Shown here piece after piece: positions 11,999 through 19,473 of a stretch of 64,000 bases of DNA (its first letter is position 1; each line of letters starts with the position of its first letter). The notes beneath the pieces are model-generated. The model had not been told where the DNA came from. It was given only the letters and a program-made list of their open reading frames with translations, and did not search any database. Source of the stretch: a bacterium (GTDB lineage: Bacteria; Desulfobacterota; DSWW01); contig JANQFG010000090.1 in the NCBI GenBank assembly GCA_028277985.1, positions 1 to 64,000 on the forward strand. The letters are read 5' to 3'. A program made the position numbers and the translations under genes.

Positions 11999-12008
11999 CT
12001 CCCCTCAT

Positions 12009-12086
12009 CGTGCCCGTGCACGACTCAACTTCCCGCTGACTTCTTCTCTGTTCGTTTCGAGGACGAGGACGACGACGAGCACGATG
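12009..12086. repeat. Intergenic hexamer-type repeat, copy 1
   Basis: Two kinds of short tandem sequence lie between serS and the small basic gene: CGTGCCCGTGCACG at 12009-12022, and a run built from GAGGAC/GACGAC units at 12057-12086. The same two sequence types recur at 13000, 13761, 18331 and 25148 in this window, always between genes. No open frame or start site justifies reading them as coding. Confidence 0.6.
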
Positions 12087-12232
12087 AACCTACCTGATGG
12101 CGTGGAGACCTTAGCAGGGCGAAGAGGGGAAGCCGCAGCTTGACGAGTGGGTCCATGTCGGTTCGGCGTTGGGGTGTGTCTGTCGCAGCCGGGGAAGGTA
12201 GGCTATGGACGATGTCGGCCGCACCGGGCCGA

Positions 12233-12364
12233 TCAGTGCGAATACTTCCTCTCACCCCGGGTCACGCGCAAGACCTGTTTGGTCCTCTTCCTGCGCAACT
12301 TCGCCTTCAAGCGGTTCGTCTTGTTTCGCTTCTTGCCGGATGGCTTCTTTCCGGGCTGGGCCAT
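12233..12364 (-). CDS. Small highly basic protein, 43 residues
   Basis: A short frame from an ATG at 12364 (preceded by TTGAGGGAGAGATTCC, a good ribosome site) to a TGA at 12233. The product begins MAQPGKKPSGKKRNKTNR and ends RVTRGERKYSH. More than a third of its residues are Lys or Arg, and the middle, LKAKLRRKRTKQVLRV, would form a strongly positive helix. I do not recognise the family. The composition is like small ribosomal or nucleic-acid-associated proteins, which is only inference. It lies alone on the minus strand between serS and the TRL-like lipoprotein. The good ribosome site and non-random composition make it a likely gene. Confidence 0.6.
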   Translation of the reverse strand: MAQPGKKPSGKKRNKTNRLKAKLRRKRTKQVLRVTRGERKYSH

Positions 12365-12522
12365 GGAATCTCTCCCTCAAGGATTATGATCAACTCTCTC
12401 AGCAGATGGTGGGACACACGAATAACCCCAAACAATACCAGAAAAGGGGGCCCCGCGTCCAGTCGGGGCTCTTGAGGCTTCCTCGGCCTCCCCTCAGAGA
12501 TGCCAGGTGCCCGGTTGCTTCT

Positions 12523-12843
12523 TCAATTACCGTACACGAGGACCGTGTACTTCGAATAGACGAGAAGCACGGTTTCCGAATAGTGGTCCACGTGGGTAAT
12601 TCGGGTGATGTTCGCCTCTCGTGCCGCCGTTTCGATGCTGCAATCCCCTCTTGCATAGACACCGAGGAAGGATTCGCAGTAGCCCTTGCCCATCTTCTTG
12701 CCGAGGAGATTCGGCGTGGCCTGCTCCGGGCCCTTTACGTCCATGTACACGAAGCCGTATACCGGGGCCTTGGGGGGTATGCAACCGGAAACGCAAACCA
12801 GGCACAGACAGGCGAGCAGCGCGAGCAGATGGTAGAACTTCAT
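12523..12843 (-). CDS. TRL-like family lipoprotein
   Basis: A 106-residue protein with a signal peptide and lipobox ending in VCVSGC, so probably lipid-anchored after processing. The mature region follows the TRL-like domain pattern: a glycine/cysteine segment GKGYCESFLGVYARGDCSI, then AAREANITRITHVDH and a final beta strand VLLVYSKYTVLVYG. Members occur widely in proteobacteria and their biochemical role is unknown. The ribosome site is AAAGGAGGAAATCCTG. The gene is monocistronic. Its 3-prime end is 158 nt from the small basic gene, with nothing recognisable between them. Confidence 0.75.
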   Translation of the reverse strand: MKFYHLLALLACLCLVCVSGCIPPKAPVYGFVYMDVKGPEQATPNLLGKKMGKGYCESFLGVYARGDCSIETAAREANITRITHVDHYSETVLLVYSKYTVLVYGN

Positions 12844-12948
12844 CAGGATTTCCTCCTTTCGGTTTGGGTCGATTCGATCCCGGATCGGGGGTCCGGATGA
12901 TTTCCTGTGAGAAGATATCTATCCGTTTTTCACGAAAGTATCAATGCC

Positions 12949-13025
12949 CATTGGCTATCAGCAATCAGGTCTTGGGTGTTAGCCCACCCCACTGCCCCTC
13001 GGGTACGGGTACGGGCACGGGCACG
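12949..13025. repeat. Intergenic composite repeat, copy 2
   Basis: Within the 395-nt gap 12844-13238 there is a degenerate palindromic part (ATTGGCTATCAGCAAT at 12949-12964, then GTGTTAGCCCACCCC ending at 12990) followed by the hexamer run GGGTACGGGTACGGGCACGG at 13001-13020 and onward to 13025. A similar order, in the opposite orientation, occurs at 25175-25234. The remainder of this gap shows no gene and no convincing promoter except the ribosome site of the yqeY-like gene. Confidence 0.6.
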
Positions 13026-13238
13026 ATCCCCTGACGGCCTGTTGGTTTACGGATTCTTGTGAATTCGGGAATGACAGATCACTCGGCCGGGGGCACTGGA
13101 GCTGGTGGGGGCCTGATTCCTTTGTTCGCGTTCACCTGCTTTTCATCTGGCCCCTGTGCCGCCGTTTTGACCCGGTCGGCAGGCTGAGGTATGGATGTAG
13201 AAGATTCTTTTTATTCCCAGAAGAGAGGGGGCGAAGAC

Positions 13239-13700
13239 ATGGGCGAAAACAAGCTCTCGGAAGGTGAAATCCAACGGCTTCTTTCGCAGCACATGCGGGA
13301 GAAGAACAGCGAGGCCGTCTCCGCCCTGAAGATGGTCAAGACGCGCATCGCGACCGAGAAGGGGCGATTGACGAATGTGGAGGAACTGGATGAAGAGGAG
13401 ATTCTTCGGATCGTCAAGAGAGAATTGAAGGAGATTCGCGACACGGTCGAATCCCTGCGCAAGGCGGGCATGGAGGAGCGAATACCGGAGGAGGAGATGA
13501 AGATGAAGGCCCTGGAGGGCCTCCTTCCGGCCTCGCTTCCGCAGGAGGAGATACAGCAGCTCATCGAAGAGGCCGTTCAGGAACTCGGCAAAGACAACTT
13601 CGGGAAGGTCATGAAAGCGGTGATGGGGAAGGTCGCGGGAAGGGCGGACGGAAAGCTGGTCAGCGACCTCGTCAGGAAAGCACTCACGCAGGACGGATAG
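13239..13700 (+). CDS. GatB/YqeY domain protein
   Basis: A 153-residue helical protein from the ATG at 13239, which follows AGAGAGGGGGCGAAGAC; an ATG at 13191 is possible but has no ribosome site. It has the YqeY hallmarks: a helix LLSQHMREKNSEAVSALKMV near the start, RIATEKG, the EEEILRIVKRELKEIRDTVE helix, and the PEEEMKMKALEGLLP/ASLPQEEI transition to the tRNA-binding-like tail domain. YqeY proteins resemble the tail of the GatB amidotransferase subunit; their own role is not settled. The gene is flanked on both sides by repeat-containing gaps and is probably monocistronic. Confidence 0.85.
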   Translation: MGENKLSEGEIQRLLSQHMREKNSEAVSALKMVKTRIATEKGRLTNVEELDEEEILRIVKRELKEIRDTVESLRKAGMEERIPEEEMKMKALEGLLPASLPQEEIQQLIEEAVQELGKDNFGKVMKAVMGKVAGRADGKLVSDLVRKALTQDG

Positions 13701-13760
13701 ACCACACGGTCCCACGCCTTTCAGCTTTGACCTTTTTCCTTTCACCTATGATCAAATAAC

Positions 13761-13785
13761 CGGCACGGGCACGGACACCGGCACG
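13761..13785. repeat. Intergenic hexamer-type repeat, copy 3
   Basis: A run of CGGCACGGGCACGGACACC type at 13761-13785 lies inside the 308-nt gap between the yqeY-like gene and the siroheme/Fe-S gene. It is the same GGGCAC hexamer family as the copy at 13000. A pyrimidine-rich stretch (CTTTCAGCTTTGACC around 13720) precedes it. The gap holds no other element that I can support. Confidence 0.5.
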
Positions 13786-14008
13786 AATGAGGTGACAAGT
13801 AGCCGGTGGCCAGTGGCGATTCACATTCCCCCATTCTCCGCCCGATCCCCGACGCCGGACCCTCCAACTCGCTCCTCTCAGCCTCTTTCCCATGTTCGCC
13901 ACGAAGCCGCGTGCCTTGAGCCACATCAAGGACATTTCGCATCTAAGCGGTTAGACTTCCTCCCAAAGTTCGATATCCAACCCACTGCCGAAAGCACGAG
14001 GACAGACC

Positions 14009-14854
14009 ATGAGATGGACACCCGAGGCGGAGAAGGCGGTCGAAAGGGTGCCTTTCTTCGTCCGGAAGAGGGTGAGAAAGAGGGTGGAGGAGGAGGCGTT
14101 CCGGTCCAACGCCAAACTCGTGCGCATCGAGCACGTGCAGCGGTGCAAGGAGCGCTACCTGAATCGTATGGAGGATGAGGTCAAAGGGTATCAGGTGGAG
14201 ACCTGTTTCGGCCCGAGCGGCTGCCCGAATCGGGCAATCGGAGACGATGAGATTGCGGGCCTGATCGAGGAGAGAATCTCGAGGCGGGACTGGAGAGCCT
14301 TCCTCGAGGGCAGGGTCCGGGGGACCTTGAAGATGCACCATGAATTCCGTGTCTCTGTCTCGGACTGTCCGAATGCCTGTTCCCGGCCGCAGATTGCGGA
14401 CGTGGGTCTCCTCGGGGCGAGGGAGCCGGCCCTCACAGACGAGACCTGCAGTCGATGCGATGCGTGCGTGGAAGTGTGCCGGGAGGCGGCCCTGTCATTG
14501 CCGGAGGATGCTGCCCGGCCCGTGCTGGATACCGAGAGATGTCTGTTCTGCGGTCAGTGCATAGATGTCTGCCCGACAGGGACGCTGAGGGAGGCACGTC
14601 GTGGTTACCGGATCGTGGTGGGGGGGAAGCTCGGGCGTCATCCTCGGCTGGCCACTCCGCTCCAGGGCATCCACGACCGGGAGCAGGCCCTGGAGTGGCT
14701 CGACCGCTGTCTGGACTTCTACCGGGACCGGAGCGAGCGAGGGGAGCGCCTCGGCGAAATACTGAACAGGACGGGTTTGGATGCCCTGACCGAGGTGGAA
14801 AAGGGTGCGGAAGGGTCAAGAAGAAAGAAAACCGGAAGCGGACGGCATTCTTAA
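14009..14854 (+). CDS. Sulfite-reductase-like siroheme/4Fe-4S protein with ferredoxin domain
   Basis: A 281-residue protein with three parts. Residues 1-45 form a PCP_red-type helical domain (RWTPEAEKAVERVPFFVRK). Residues 60-130 carry the nitrite/sulfite reductase cluster motif, Cys66-x5-Cys72 and Cys120-x3-Cys124 (SDCPNACSRPQ), which would bridge a [4Fe-4S] cluster to siroheme. Residues 147-188 hold two ferredoxin motifs (C147/150/153/157 and C178/181/184/188). This resembles small assimilatory-type sulfite reductases of sulfate reducers with a built-in ferredoxin. Substrate could be sulfite, nitrite or another oxyanion. It is followed after about 200 nt by hcp, suggesting a nitrogen-oxide link; the first palindromic operator overlaps its stop codon. 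Confidence 0.75.
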   Translation: MRWTPEAEKAVERVPFFVRKRVRKRVEEEAFRSNAKLVRIEHVQRCKERYLNRMEDEVKGYQVETCFGPSGCPNRAIGDDEIAGLIEERISRRDWRAFLEGRVRGTLKMHHEFRVSVSDCPNACSRPQIADVGLLGAREPALTDETCSRCDACVEVCREAALSLPEDAARPVLDTERCLFCGQCIDVCPTGTLREARRGYRIVVGGKLGRHPRLATPLQGIHDREQALEWLDRCLDFYRDRSERGERLGEILNRTGLDALTEVEKGAEGSRRKKTGSGRHS

Positions 14855-14865
14855 CCTATGTCAAG
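14850..14865 (+). promoter_or_regulatory. CRP/FNR-type palindrome upstream of hcp, distal site
   Basis: CTTAACCTATGTCAAG is a 16-bp imperfect palindrome of the form CTTRAC-N4-GTCAAG, centred about 200 nt before the hcp start and overlapping the previous stop codon. It resembles the operators of CRP/FNR-family nitrosative-stress regulators such as HcpR, which control hcp genes in sulfate reducers. No such regulator is encoded in this window. Confidence 0.55.
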
Positions 14866-14905
14866 AAAGCTGCGTCTAAGGAAAAAACTTAAGAAAATCG
14901 CCTTT

Positions 14906-14921
14906 CTTAACCTAGATCAAG
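14906..14921 (+). promoter_or_regulatory. CRP/FNR-type palindrome upstream of hcp, proximal site
   Basis: CTTAACCTAGATCAAG repeats the distal site with 13 of 16 identical bases, 56 bp further on, and the flanking GCTGCG is also repeated. Two such sites about five helical turns apart before one gene suggest cooperative or repeated binding by the same regulator. The hcp ATG is 134 nt downstream. Confidence 0.6.
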
Positions 14922-15055
14922 GAAGCTGCGAAGCGGATGCCGTAATATGCAGGGAAAGGATGGGACAGAAAAGGCAGACAGCATAGACCGAAAACGATCC
15001 CTATGCCCCGAGGAGCGGGAGCGGAAGGAGAAACCCAGAAAGGGAGGAAAACACC

Positions 15056-16684
15056 ATGTTCTGTAATCAGTGCGAGCAAACGGCAAAAGGCGAAGGGTGC
15101 ACTAAGTCAGGCGTATGTGGCAAGCCGCCGGATGTGGCTGCCCTTCAGGATCTTCTCACGTATGCGGTCAAGGGTCTCGCCGTTGTTGCGACGGAAGGCC
15201 GCAAGGTGGGTGTGAAGGATCGGGATGCGGATGTCTTCGCATGCCAGGCCATCTTCTCCACGCTCACGAACGTGGACTTCGATCCTGACCGATTCGTTTC
15301 CCTCCTCCGCCGTTGCGTGGAAGTGAGGCAGAGCCTTGCTGCAAAGGTGAAGGCAGCCGGGGGCAATGCGGATTTCGCAGACGGGCCTGCCGCGTTTCAG
15401 CCTGCAGGAACCGCCGAAGAGATGGTCAAGCAGGGGGAGGGAGTCGGTTTCCGGGCGGATTCGGATATCGACCCGGACATTCGTTCGCTTCAGGAGATCC
15501 TGACCTACGGAATCAGGGGCACGGCAGCATACGCGGACCACGCGCAGATTCTCGGCCAGGAGGACGACGCCGTGTATGACTTCATTCATGAAGGTATGGC
15601 CGCGACCCTGAGAAAGGACCTGGGCCTGGACGACTGGGTCGGCCTGGTCCTGAAGTGCGGTGAGACCAATCTGCGGGCCATGGAATTGCTCGACGCGGGC
15701 AACACCGGCACGTACGGCCATCCTGTTCCCACGTCGGTCCCGCTGGGTGCGAAGAAGGGGAAAGCGATCCTGGTATCCGGCCACGATCTCAAGGACCTGG
15801 AGGAACTCCTCAAGCAGAGTGAAGGAAAGGGAATCAATGTATATACGCATGGGGAGATGCTTCCCTGTCACGGGTATCCCGAGTTGAAGAAGTACTCCCA
15901 TTTCCACGGCCACTACGGAACCGCCTGGCAGAACCAGGCGAAGGAGTTCGACGCGTTTCCGGGTGCGATCCTGATGACCACCAACTGCATCCAGAAACCG
16001 AAGGGCTACGATGATAAGATCTTCACGTGCGGCCTGGTGGGCTGGCCGGGGGTTACACACGTGGCCGGTAGCGACTTCTCGCCGGTGATCGAGAAAGCCC
16101 TCGCATTGCCCGGATTTGCAGAAGACACGGATGCCGGATCGGTCATGGTGGGCTTCGCGCGGAATGCGGTCATGGGCGTTGCGGACAAGGTGATCGAAGC
16201 GGTAAAGGGAGGTGCGATTCGTCACTTCTTCCTCGTAGGTGGGTGTGACGGCGCCAAGCCCGGGAGGGACTACTACACGGAGTTCGTAGAGAAGGTCCCC
16301 GACGACTGCGTGGTTCTCACCCTCGCGTGCGGGAAGTTCCGGTTCTTCGACAAGCAGCTCGGAGACATCGGTGGTATACCGAGACTGCTCGATGTGGGGC
16401 AGTGCAACGACGCCTACTCCGCCGTGCAGATTGCGGTCGCCCTGTCCAAGGCCTTTGATGTAGGGGTGAACGAGTTGCCCCTTTCCATGGTCTTATCCTG
16501 GTACGAGCAGAAGGCGGTGTCCATCCTGCTTACCCTGCTGCATCTCGGAATCAAGGGGATCCGGCTGGGGCCGAGCCTGCCCGCGTTCATCACGCCGAAT
16601 GTCCTCGATGTTCTGGTCAAGAACTTCGACATCAAGCCGATCAGCACGCCGGACGAAGACCTGAAGGCCGCATTGGCTGCCTGA
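15056..16684 (+). CDS. hcp: Hybrid-cluster protein / hydroxylamine reductase
   Basis: A cytoplasmic Fe-S protein of 542 residues that reduces NO or hydroxylamine and protects against nitrosative stress. The N-terminal cluster ligands are Cys3, Cys6, Cys15 and Cys21 (MFCNQCEQT, GCTKSGVCGK), the arrangement of the anaerobe-type proteins. Hybrid-cluster ligands are visible in HGEMLPCHGYPEL, TTNCIQKPKG, IFTCGLVGWPG and LACGKFRFF. The ribosome site AGGGAGGAAAACACC lies directly before the ATG. It heads an apparent operon with an HD protein and a ferredoxin-like partner, and two palindromic operators lie upstream. Confidence 0.97.
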   Translation: MFCNQCEQTAKGEGCTKSGVCGKPPDVAALQDLLTYAVKGLAVVATEGRKVGVKDRDADVFACQAIFSTLTNVDFDPDRFVSLLRRCVEVRQSLAAKVKAAGGNADFADGPAAFQPAGTAEEMVKQGEGVGFRADSDIDPDIRSLQEILTYGIRGTAAYADHAQILGQEDDAVYDFIHEGMAATLRKDLGLDDWVGLVLKCGETNLRAMELLDAGNTGTYGHPVPTSVPLGAKKGKAILVSGHDLKDLEELLKQSEGKGINVYTHGEMLPCHGYPELKKYSHFHGHYGTAWQNQAKEFDAFPGAILMTTNCIQKPKGYDDKIFTCGLVGWPGVTHVAGSDFSPVIEKALALPGFAEDTDAGSVMVGFARNAVMGVADKVIEAVKGGAIRHFFLVGGCDGAKPGRDYYTEFVEKVPDDCVVLTLACGKFRFFDKQLGDIGGIPRLLDVGQCNDAYSAVQIAVALSKAFDVGVNELPLSMVLSWYEQKAVSILLTLLHLGIKGIRLGPSLPAFITPNVLDVLVKNFDIKPISTPDEDLKAALAA

Positions 16685-16730
16685 GAAACCCTATACTTCG
16701 TAGAACCCTCTACGCAGGAGTTGAAAGCTG

Positions 16731-17492
16731 ATGAAGTGCCCTGGACAGGACAGCAGAAACTGGAAGCCCGGAGACATCTTCGACATGCCTTGTCCGAAGT
16801 GCGGGAGCACTCTGGAGTTTTTCAAAGACGAACCGGTCCGCAGGTGTAAGGCCTGCGGACACAAGTTCGTCAATCCGAAGATGGACTTCGGATGTGCCTC
16901 GTACTGCAAGTTTGCCGAGCAGTGCCTTGGAGACATGCCGCCCGAGCTTCTGGCAAAACGTAAGGATCTATTGAAGGACAGGGTCGCCGTCGAGATGAAG
17001 CGCTATTTCAAGACGGACTTCAAGCGGATCGGCCATGCAACGAAGGTGGCCAGATACGCTGAGAAAATTGCGAACAAGGAGGGTGGGGGACTGGCCGTCG
17101 TGTTGTGTGCGGCTTACCTCCACGACATCGGGATCAAGGAGGCGGAGAGGAAGCACAACAGCACGGAGGCCCGCTATCAGGAGCAGGAAGGGCCGGCCGT
17201 TGCACGGGAAATGCTGGAGAGGTTGGGAGCGGATGAGGAACTCGTGGAAGAAGTCTGCGACATCGTGGGCCATCATCACCATCCGCGAGCCGAGGAAACG
17301 TCGAATTTCAAGGCCTTGTACGATGCGGATCTGATCGTGAACATGGAGGAGAAGCAGGAGGCCTCCCCGACAGATCCGGAGAAGCTGGCCGGCTGGATCG
17401 AGAAGGCTTTCCTGACGCCGAGCGGGCGGGAATTGGCAGGGAAAATCCTGCTCAGGCGGGACAATCCGGAAGAGATGAAGACCGCCGTGTAG
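16731..17492 (+). CDS. Zinc-ribbon HD-domain phosphohydrolase of the hcp operon
   Basis: A 253-residue protein with an N-terminal metal-binding region (Cys21, 24, 39, 42, then Cys55, 59, 65) and an HD domain from about 95 to 210. The HD domain has His102, the His131-Asp132 pair in AAYLHDIGIKEAE, a histidine run at 181-184 (IVGHHHHPRAEE), and Asp198/Asp200 in LYDADLI. These residues predict a metal-dependent phosphohydrolase. The nucleotide or other substrate is not evident. It starts 46 nt after hcp with an AGGAG site and is followed 34 nt later by the ferredoxin-like gene. This HD protein is often found beside hcp in anaerobes, so I infer a role in the same stress response. Confidence 0.75.
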   Translation: MKCPGQDSRNWKPGDIFDMPCPKCGSTLEFFKDEPVRRCKACGHKFVNPKMDFGCASYCKFAEQCLGDMPPELLAKRKDLLKDRVAVEMKRYFKTDFKRIGHATKVARYAEKIANKEGGGLAVVLCAAYLHDIGIKEAERKHNSTEARYQEQEGPAVAREMLERLGADEELVEEVCDIVGHHHHPRAEETSNFKALYDADLIVNMEEKQEASPTDPEKLAGWIEKAFLTPSGRELAGKILLRRDNPEEMKTAV

Positions 17493-17526
17493 TCCGCCGG
17501 GGAGATGAACGAACGAGGAGCCAACC

Positions 17527-18285
17527 ATGAAGAAGGTCATGAGAAAGATCATCGAGATAGACGAGGAGCGCTGCAACGGATGCGGTGAGTGCGTTCCCGG
17601 GTGTGCCGAAGGGGCAATCCAGATCATCGATGGAAAGGCGAAGCTGGTAGCTGACAAGTTCTGCGACGGCCTGGGTGCCTGTCTGGGGGATTGCCCGATG
17701 GACGCCCTTCAGGTGATCGAGCGGGAGGCGGATGAGTTCGATGAGGCGGCTGTGGAAGAGCATCTGAAGTCGATGGAGAAGCCCGAAGAAGCGGCCGAGC
17801 AGGCCATGGCCTGCGGATGCCCCTCCTCGCAGATAAGAAGCTTCGAGGCAGAAAAGGTTTGCCCGAGCGCGCGCCCCGCGGTCGTGTCCGGCGGCGGCGA
17901 TTCCGCCCTGACCCACTGGCCCATCCAGATCACTCTGATTCCGCCCACGGCTCCTTTTCTGAAAGGGGCTGACATTCTCGTCCTCGCCGACTGTGTGGGA
18001 GGCGCATACGCCGGACTGCACAAGGATCTGATGGTGGGGCGGGTAGTGATGATGGGATGCCCGAAGCTCGACAACGCCGAGGCCTACATCGAGAAGTTCA
18101 CCGAGGTTTTCGATACGGCGAAACCGCGGAGCATCACCATTGCCATGATGGAGGTACCCTGTTGTTCAGGCCTCGCGCACATCGTGAAAGAGGCACTGAA
18201 GGCGTCCCGCGAAGAGATCCCTGTGGAAGAGGTCGTCTTCAGCGTCCGTGGGGAGCCTCTGCAGAAGATGAAGGCGTCAGCGTAA
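17527..18285 (+). CDS. 4Fe-4S protein, probable redox partner of Hcp
   Basis: A 252-residue protein. Residues 10-60 are a bacterial ferredoxin domain with ligands C16/19/22/26 and a second, looser set C46/52/56 (FCDGLGACLGDCP). A Cys-containing C-terminal domain (about 110-250) includes ACGCPSSQIRSF, ADCVGGAYAG, MGCPKLDNAEAY and EVPCCSGL, a pattern seen in Fe-S proteins encoded beside hcp in sulfate reducers. It probably passes electrons to Hcp or senses redox state. It is the last gene of the apparent operon and is followed by a strong hairpin. The ribosome site is CGAGGAGCCAACC. Confidence 0.75.
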   Translation: MKKVMRKIIEIDEERCNGCGECVPGCAEGAIQIIDGKAKLVADKFCDGLGACLGDCPMDALQVIEREADEFDEAAVEEHLKSMEKPEEAAEQAMACGCPSSQIRSFEAEKVCPSARPAVVSGGGDSALTHWPIQITLIPPTAPFLKGADILVLADCVGGAYAGLHKDLMVGRVVMMGCPKLDNAEAYIEKFTEVFDTAKPRSITIAMMEVPCCSGLAHIVKEALKASREEIPVEEVVFSVRGEPLQKMKASA

Positions 18286-18292
18286 AGGCAAA

Positions 18293-18314
18293 AGGGCGGG
18301 GGTTACCCCGCCCT
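18293..18314 (+). terminator. GC-rich hairpin ending the hcp operon
   Basis: AGGGCGGGG and CCCCGCCCT form a perfect 9-bp stem with a 4-nt loop, 8 nt after the stop of the last hcp-operon gene. There is no clear U-run, so efficiency as an intrinsic terminator is uncertain, but position and stability fit transcript end formation. Confidence 0.55.
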
Positions 18315-18330
18315 CCAATGAACACCTACT

Positions 18331-18380
18331 TCGTCCTCGAAAAGCGAATGATCGAGGACGAGGACGACGACGAGGACGAG
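18331..18380. repeat. Intergenic GAGGAC-type repeat, copy 4
   Basis: TCGTCCTCGA at 18331 pairs with TCGAGGACGA at 18352, and the latter continues as GAGGACGACGACGAGGACGAG to 18380. It lies between the convergent hcp operon and cydB. It shares the GAGGAC/GACGAC run with copies at 12057 and 25148 in this window. An apparent short acidic reading frame through it is compositional. Confidence 0.6.
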
Positions 18381-18428
18381 CAGTAGTCCACCATTGAGCC
18401 GTCCCTTCAAGGCTCTTGAGTTGCTGTA

Positions 18429-19451
18429 CTAGTAAGCCTCCTGCGCCAGATCCTCCGCAGTGACCTTGTCCTTGAACATCACGTAGACCCAGGTCTGGTA
18501 AGCGATCACGATCGGCACGAAGATCAGGGCCACCACCAGCATGATCTTGAGGGTGAGTGGCGTCGAAGCCGAATTGAACGCAGTAAGGTTGTACTCCGCG
18601 CTCAGAGTCGACGGCAGCATGATCGGGTAGAGCCCGATCACGCCGAACAGCGTGCATCCCACGATCGTCACACTGGATGCGAACCAGGCTTTCCAGCAGG
18701 CCGCCTTGGCGAGAAAGATGCGCGTGAGCAGGAGGCCGGCCACCGCCAGCAGAGGAACCACAAGCAGGAGGGGATTCTGGATGTAGTTGTTCCAGAGGTT
18801 CGTTGCCATCTTGGTGGCTCCGAGGAAAACTACGGCCATGACGAGCAGTAAAGGCCAGAGCTTCTTGGCAACCGATAGAGAACGTTCGTGAAGGTCCCCT
18901 CCAGCCTTGATGGCCTGCCAGATCGCCCCATGGACGAGAAAAAGAAGCACAAAGACCACGCCTGTCAGAAGCCCGTACGGATTCAACAGGGTGAGCAGGG
19001 TGCCGTGGTACACGCCTTCACCATCGATCGGGATCCCCTGAAAGATGTTCCCGAAGGCGACGCCCAGGAGCAGGGCCGGCAGCAGGCTGCCAAGAAACGT
19101 TCCGAGATCCCAGGCGGCCCGCCACCGGGGACCGTCCTTCTGATTTCTGAACTCCAATGAGACCGCCCTGAAGATCAACGCAAACAGTACGAGCATGAGC
19201 GCCGAGTAGAGGGAGCTGAACATGACGGCATACATGAGGGGAAAGGCGGCAAACGTAACCCCCCCGGCCGTGATCAGCCATACTTCGTTCCCGTCCCAGA
19301 AGGGCCCAAGGCTCTGGTACATGGTGCGTTTTTCTTCGTCGTTCTTGGCCAGGAAGGGCATCAGCATGCCGACGCCGAAATCGAAACCGTCCAGCATGAA
19401 GTAGACGGCCCACAAAACACCCCAAAGCACGAACCAGATCGTTTCCAACAT
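18429..19451 (-). CDS. cydB: Cytochrome bd ubiquinol oxidase subunit II
   Basis: A 340-residue integral membrane protein, partner of CydA. It begins METIWFVLWG-like (MLETIWFVLWGVLWAVYFML) with the DGFDFGVGMLMPFL signature and the GPFWDGNEVWLITAGGVTFAAF motif, both diagnostic of CydB. About eight to nine membrane helices are visible. It starts 22 nt after cydA. No CydX-like micropeptide frame or cydCD genes are visible here. In an anaerobe this complex most likely removes oxygen and protects low-potential enzymes such as the Fe-S proteins encoded nearby. Confidence 0.95.
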   Translation of the reverse strand: MLETIWFVLWGVLWAVYFMLDGFDFGVGMLMPFLAKNDEEKRTMYQSLGPFWDGNEVWLITAGGVTFAAFPLMYAVMFSSLYSALMLVLFALIFRAVSLEFRNQKDGPRWRAAWDLGTFLGSLLPALLLGVAFGNIFQGIPIDGEGVYHGTLLTLLNPYGLLTGVVFVLLFLVHGAIWQAIKAGGDLHERSLSVAKKLWPLLLVMAVVFLGATKMATNLWNNYIQNPLLLVVPLLAVAGLLLTRIFLAKAACWKAWFASSVTIVGCTLFGVIGLYPIMLPSTLSAEYNLTAFNSASTPLTLKIMLVVALIFVPIVIAYQTWVYVMFKDKVTAEDLAQEAY

Positions 19452-19473
19452 CGCTTGGCACTCCTTTTATCGC

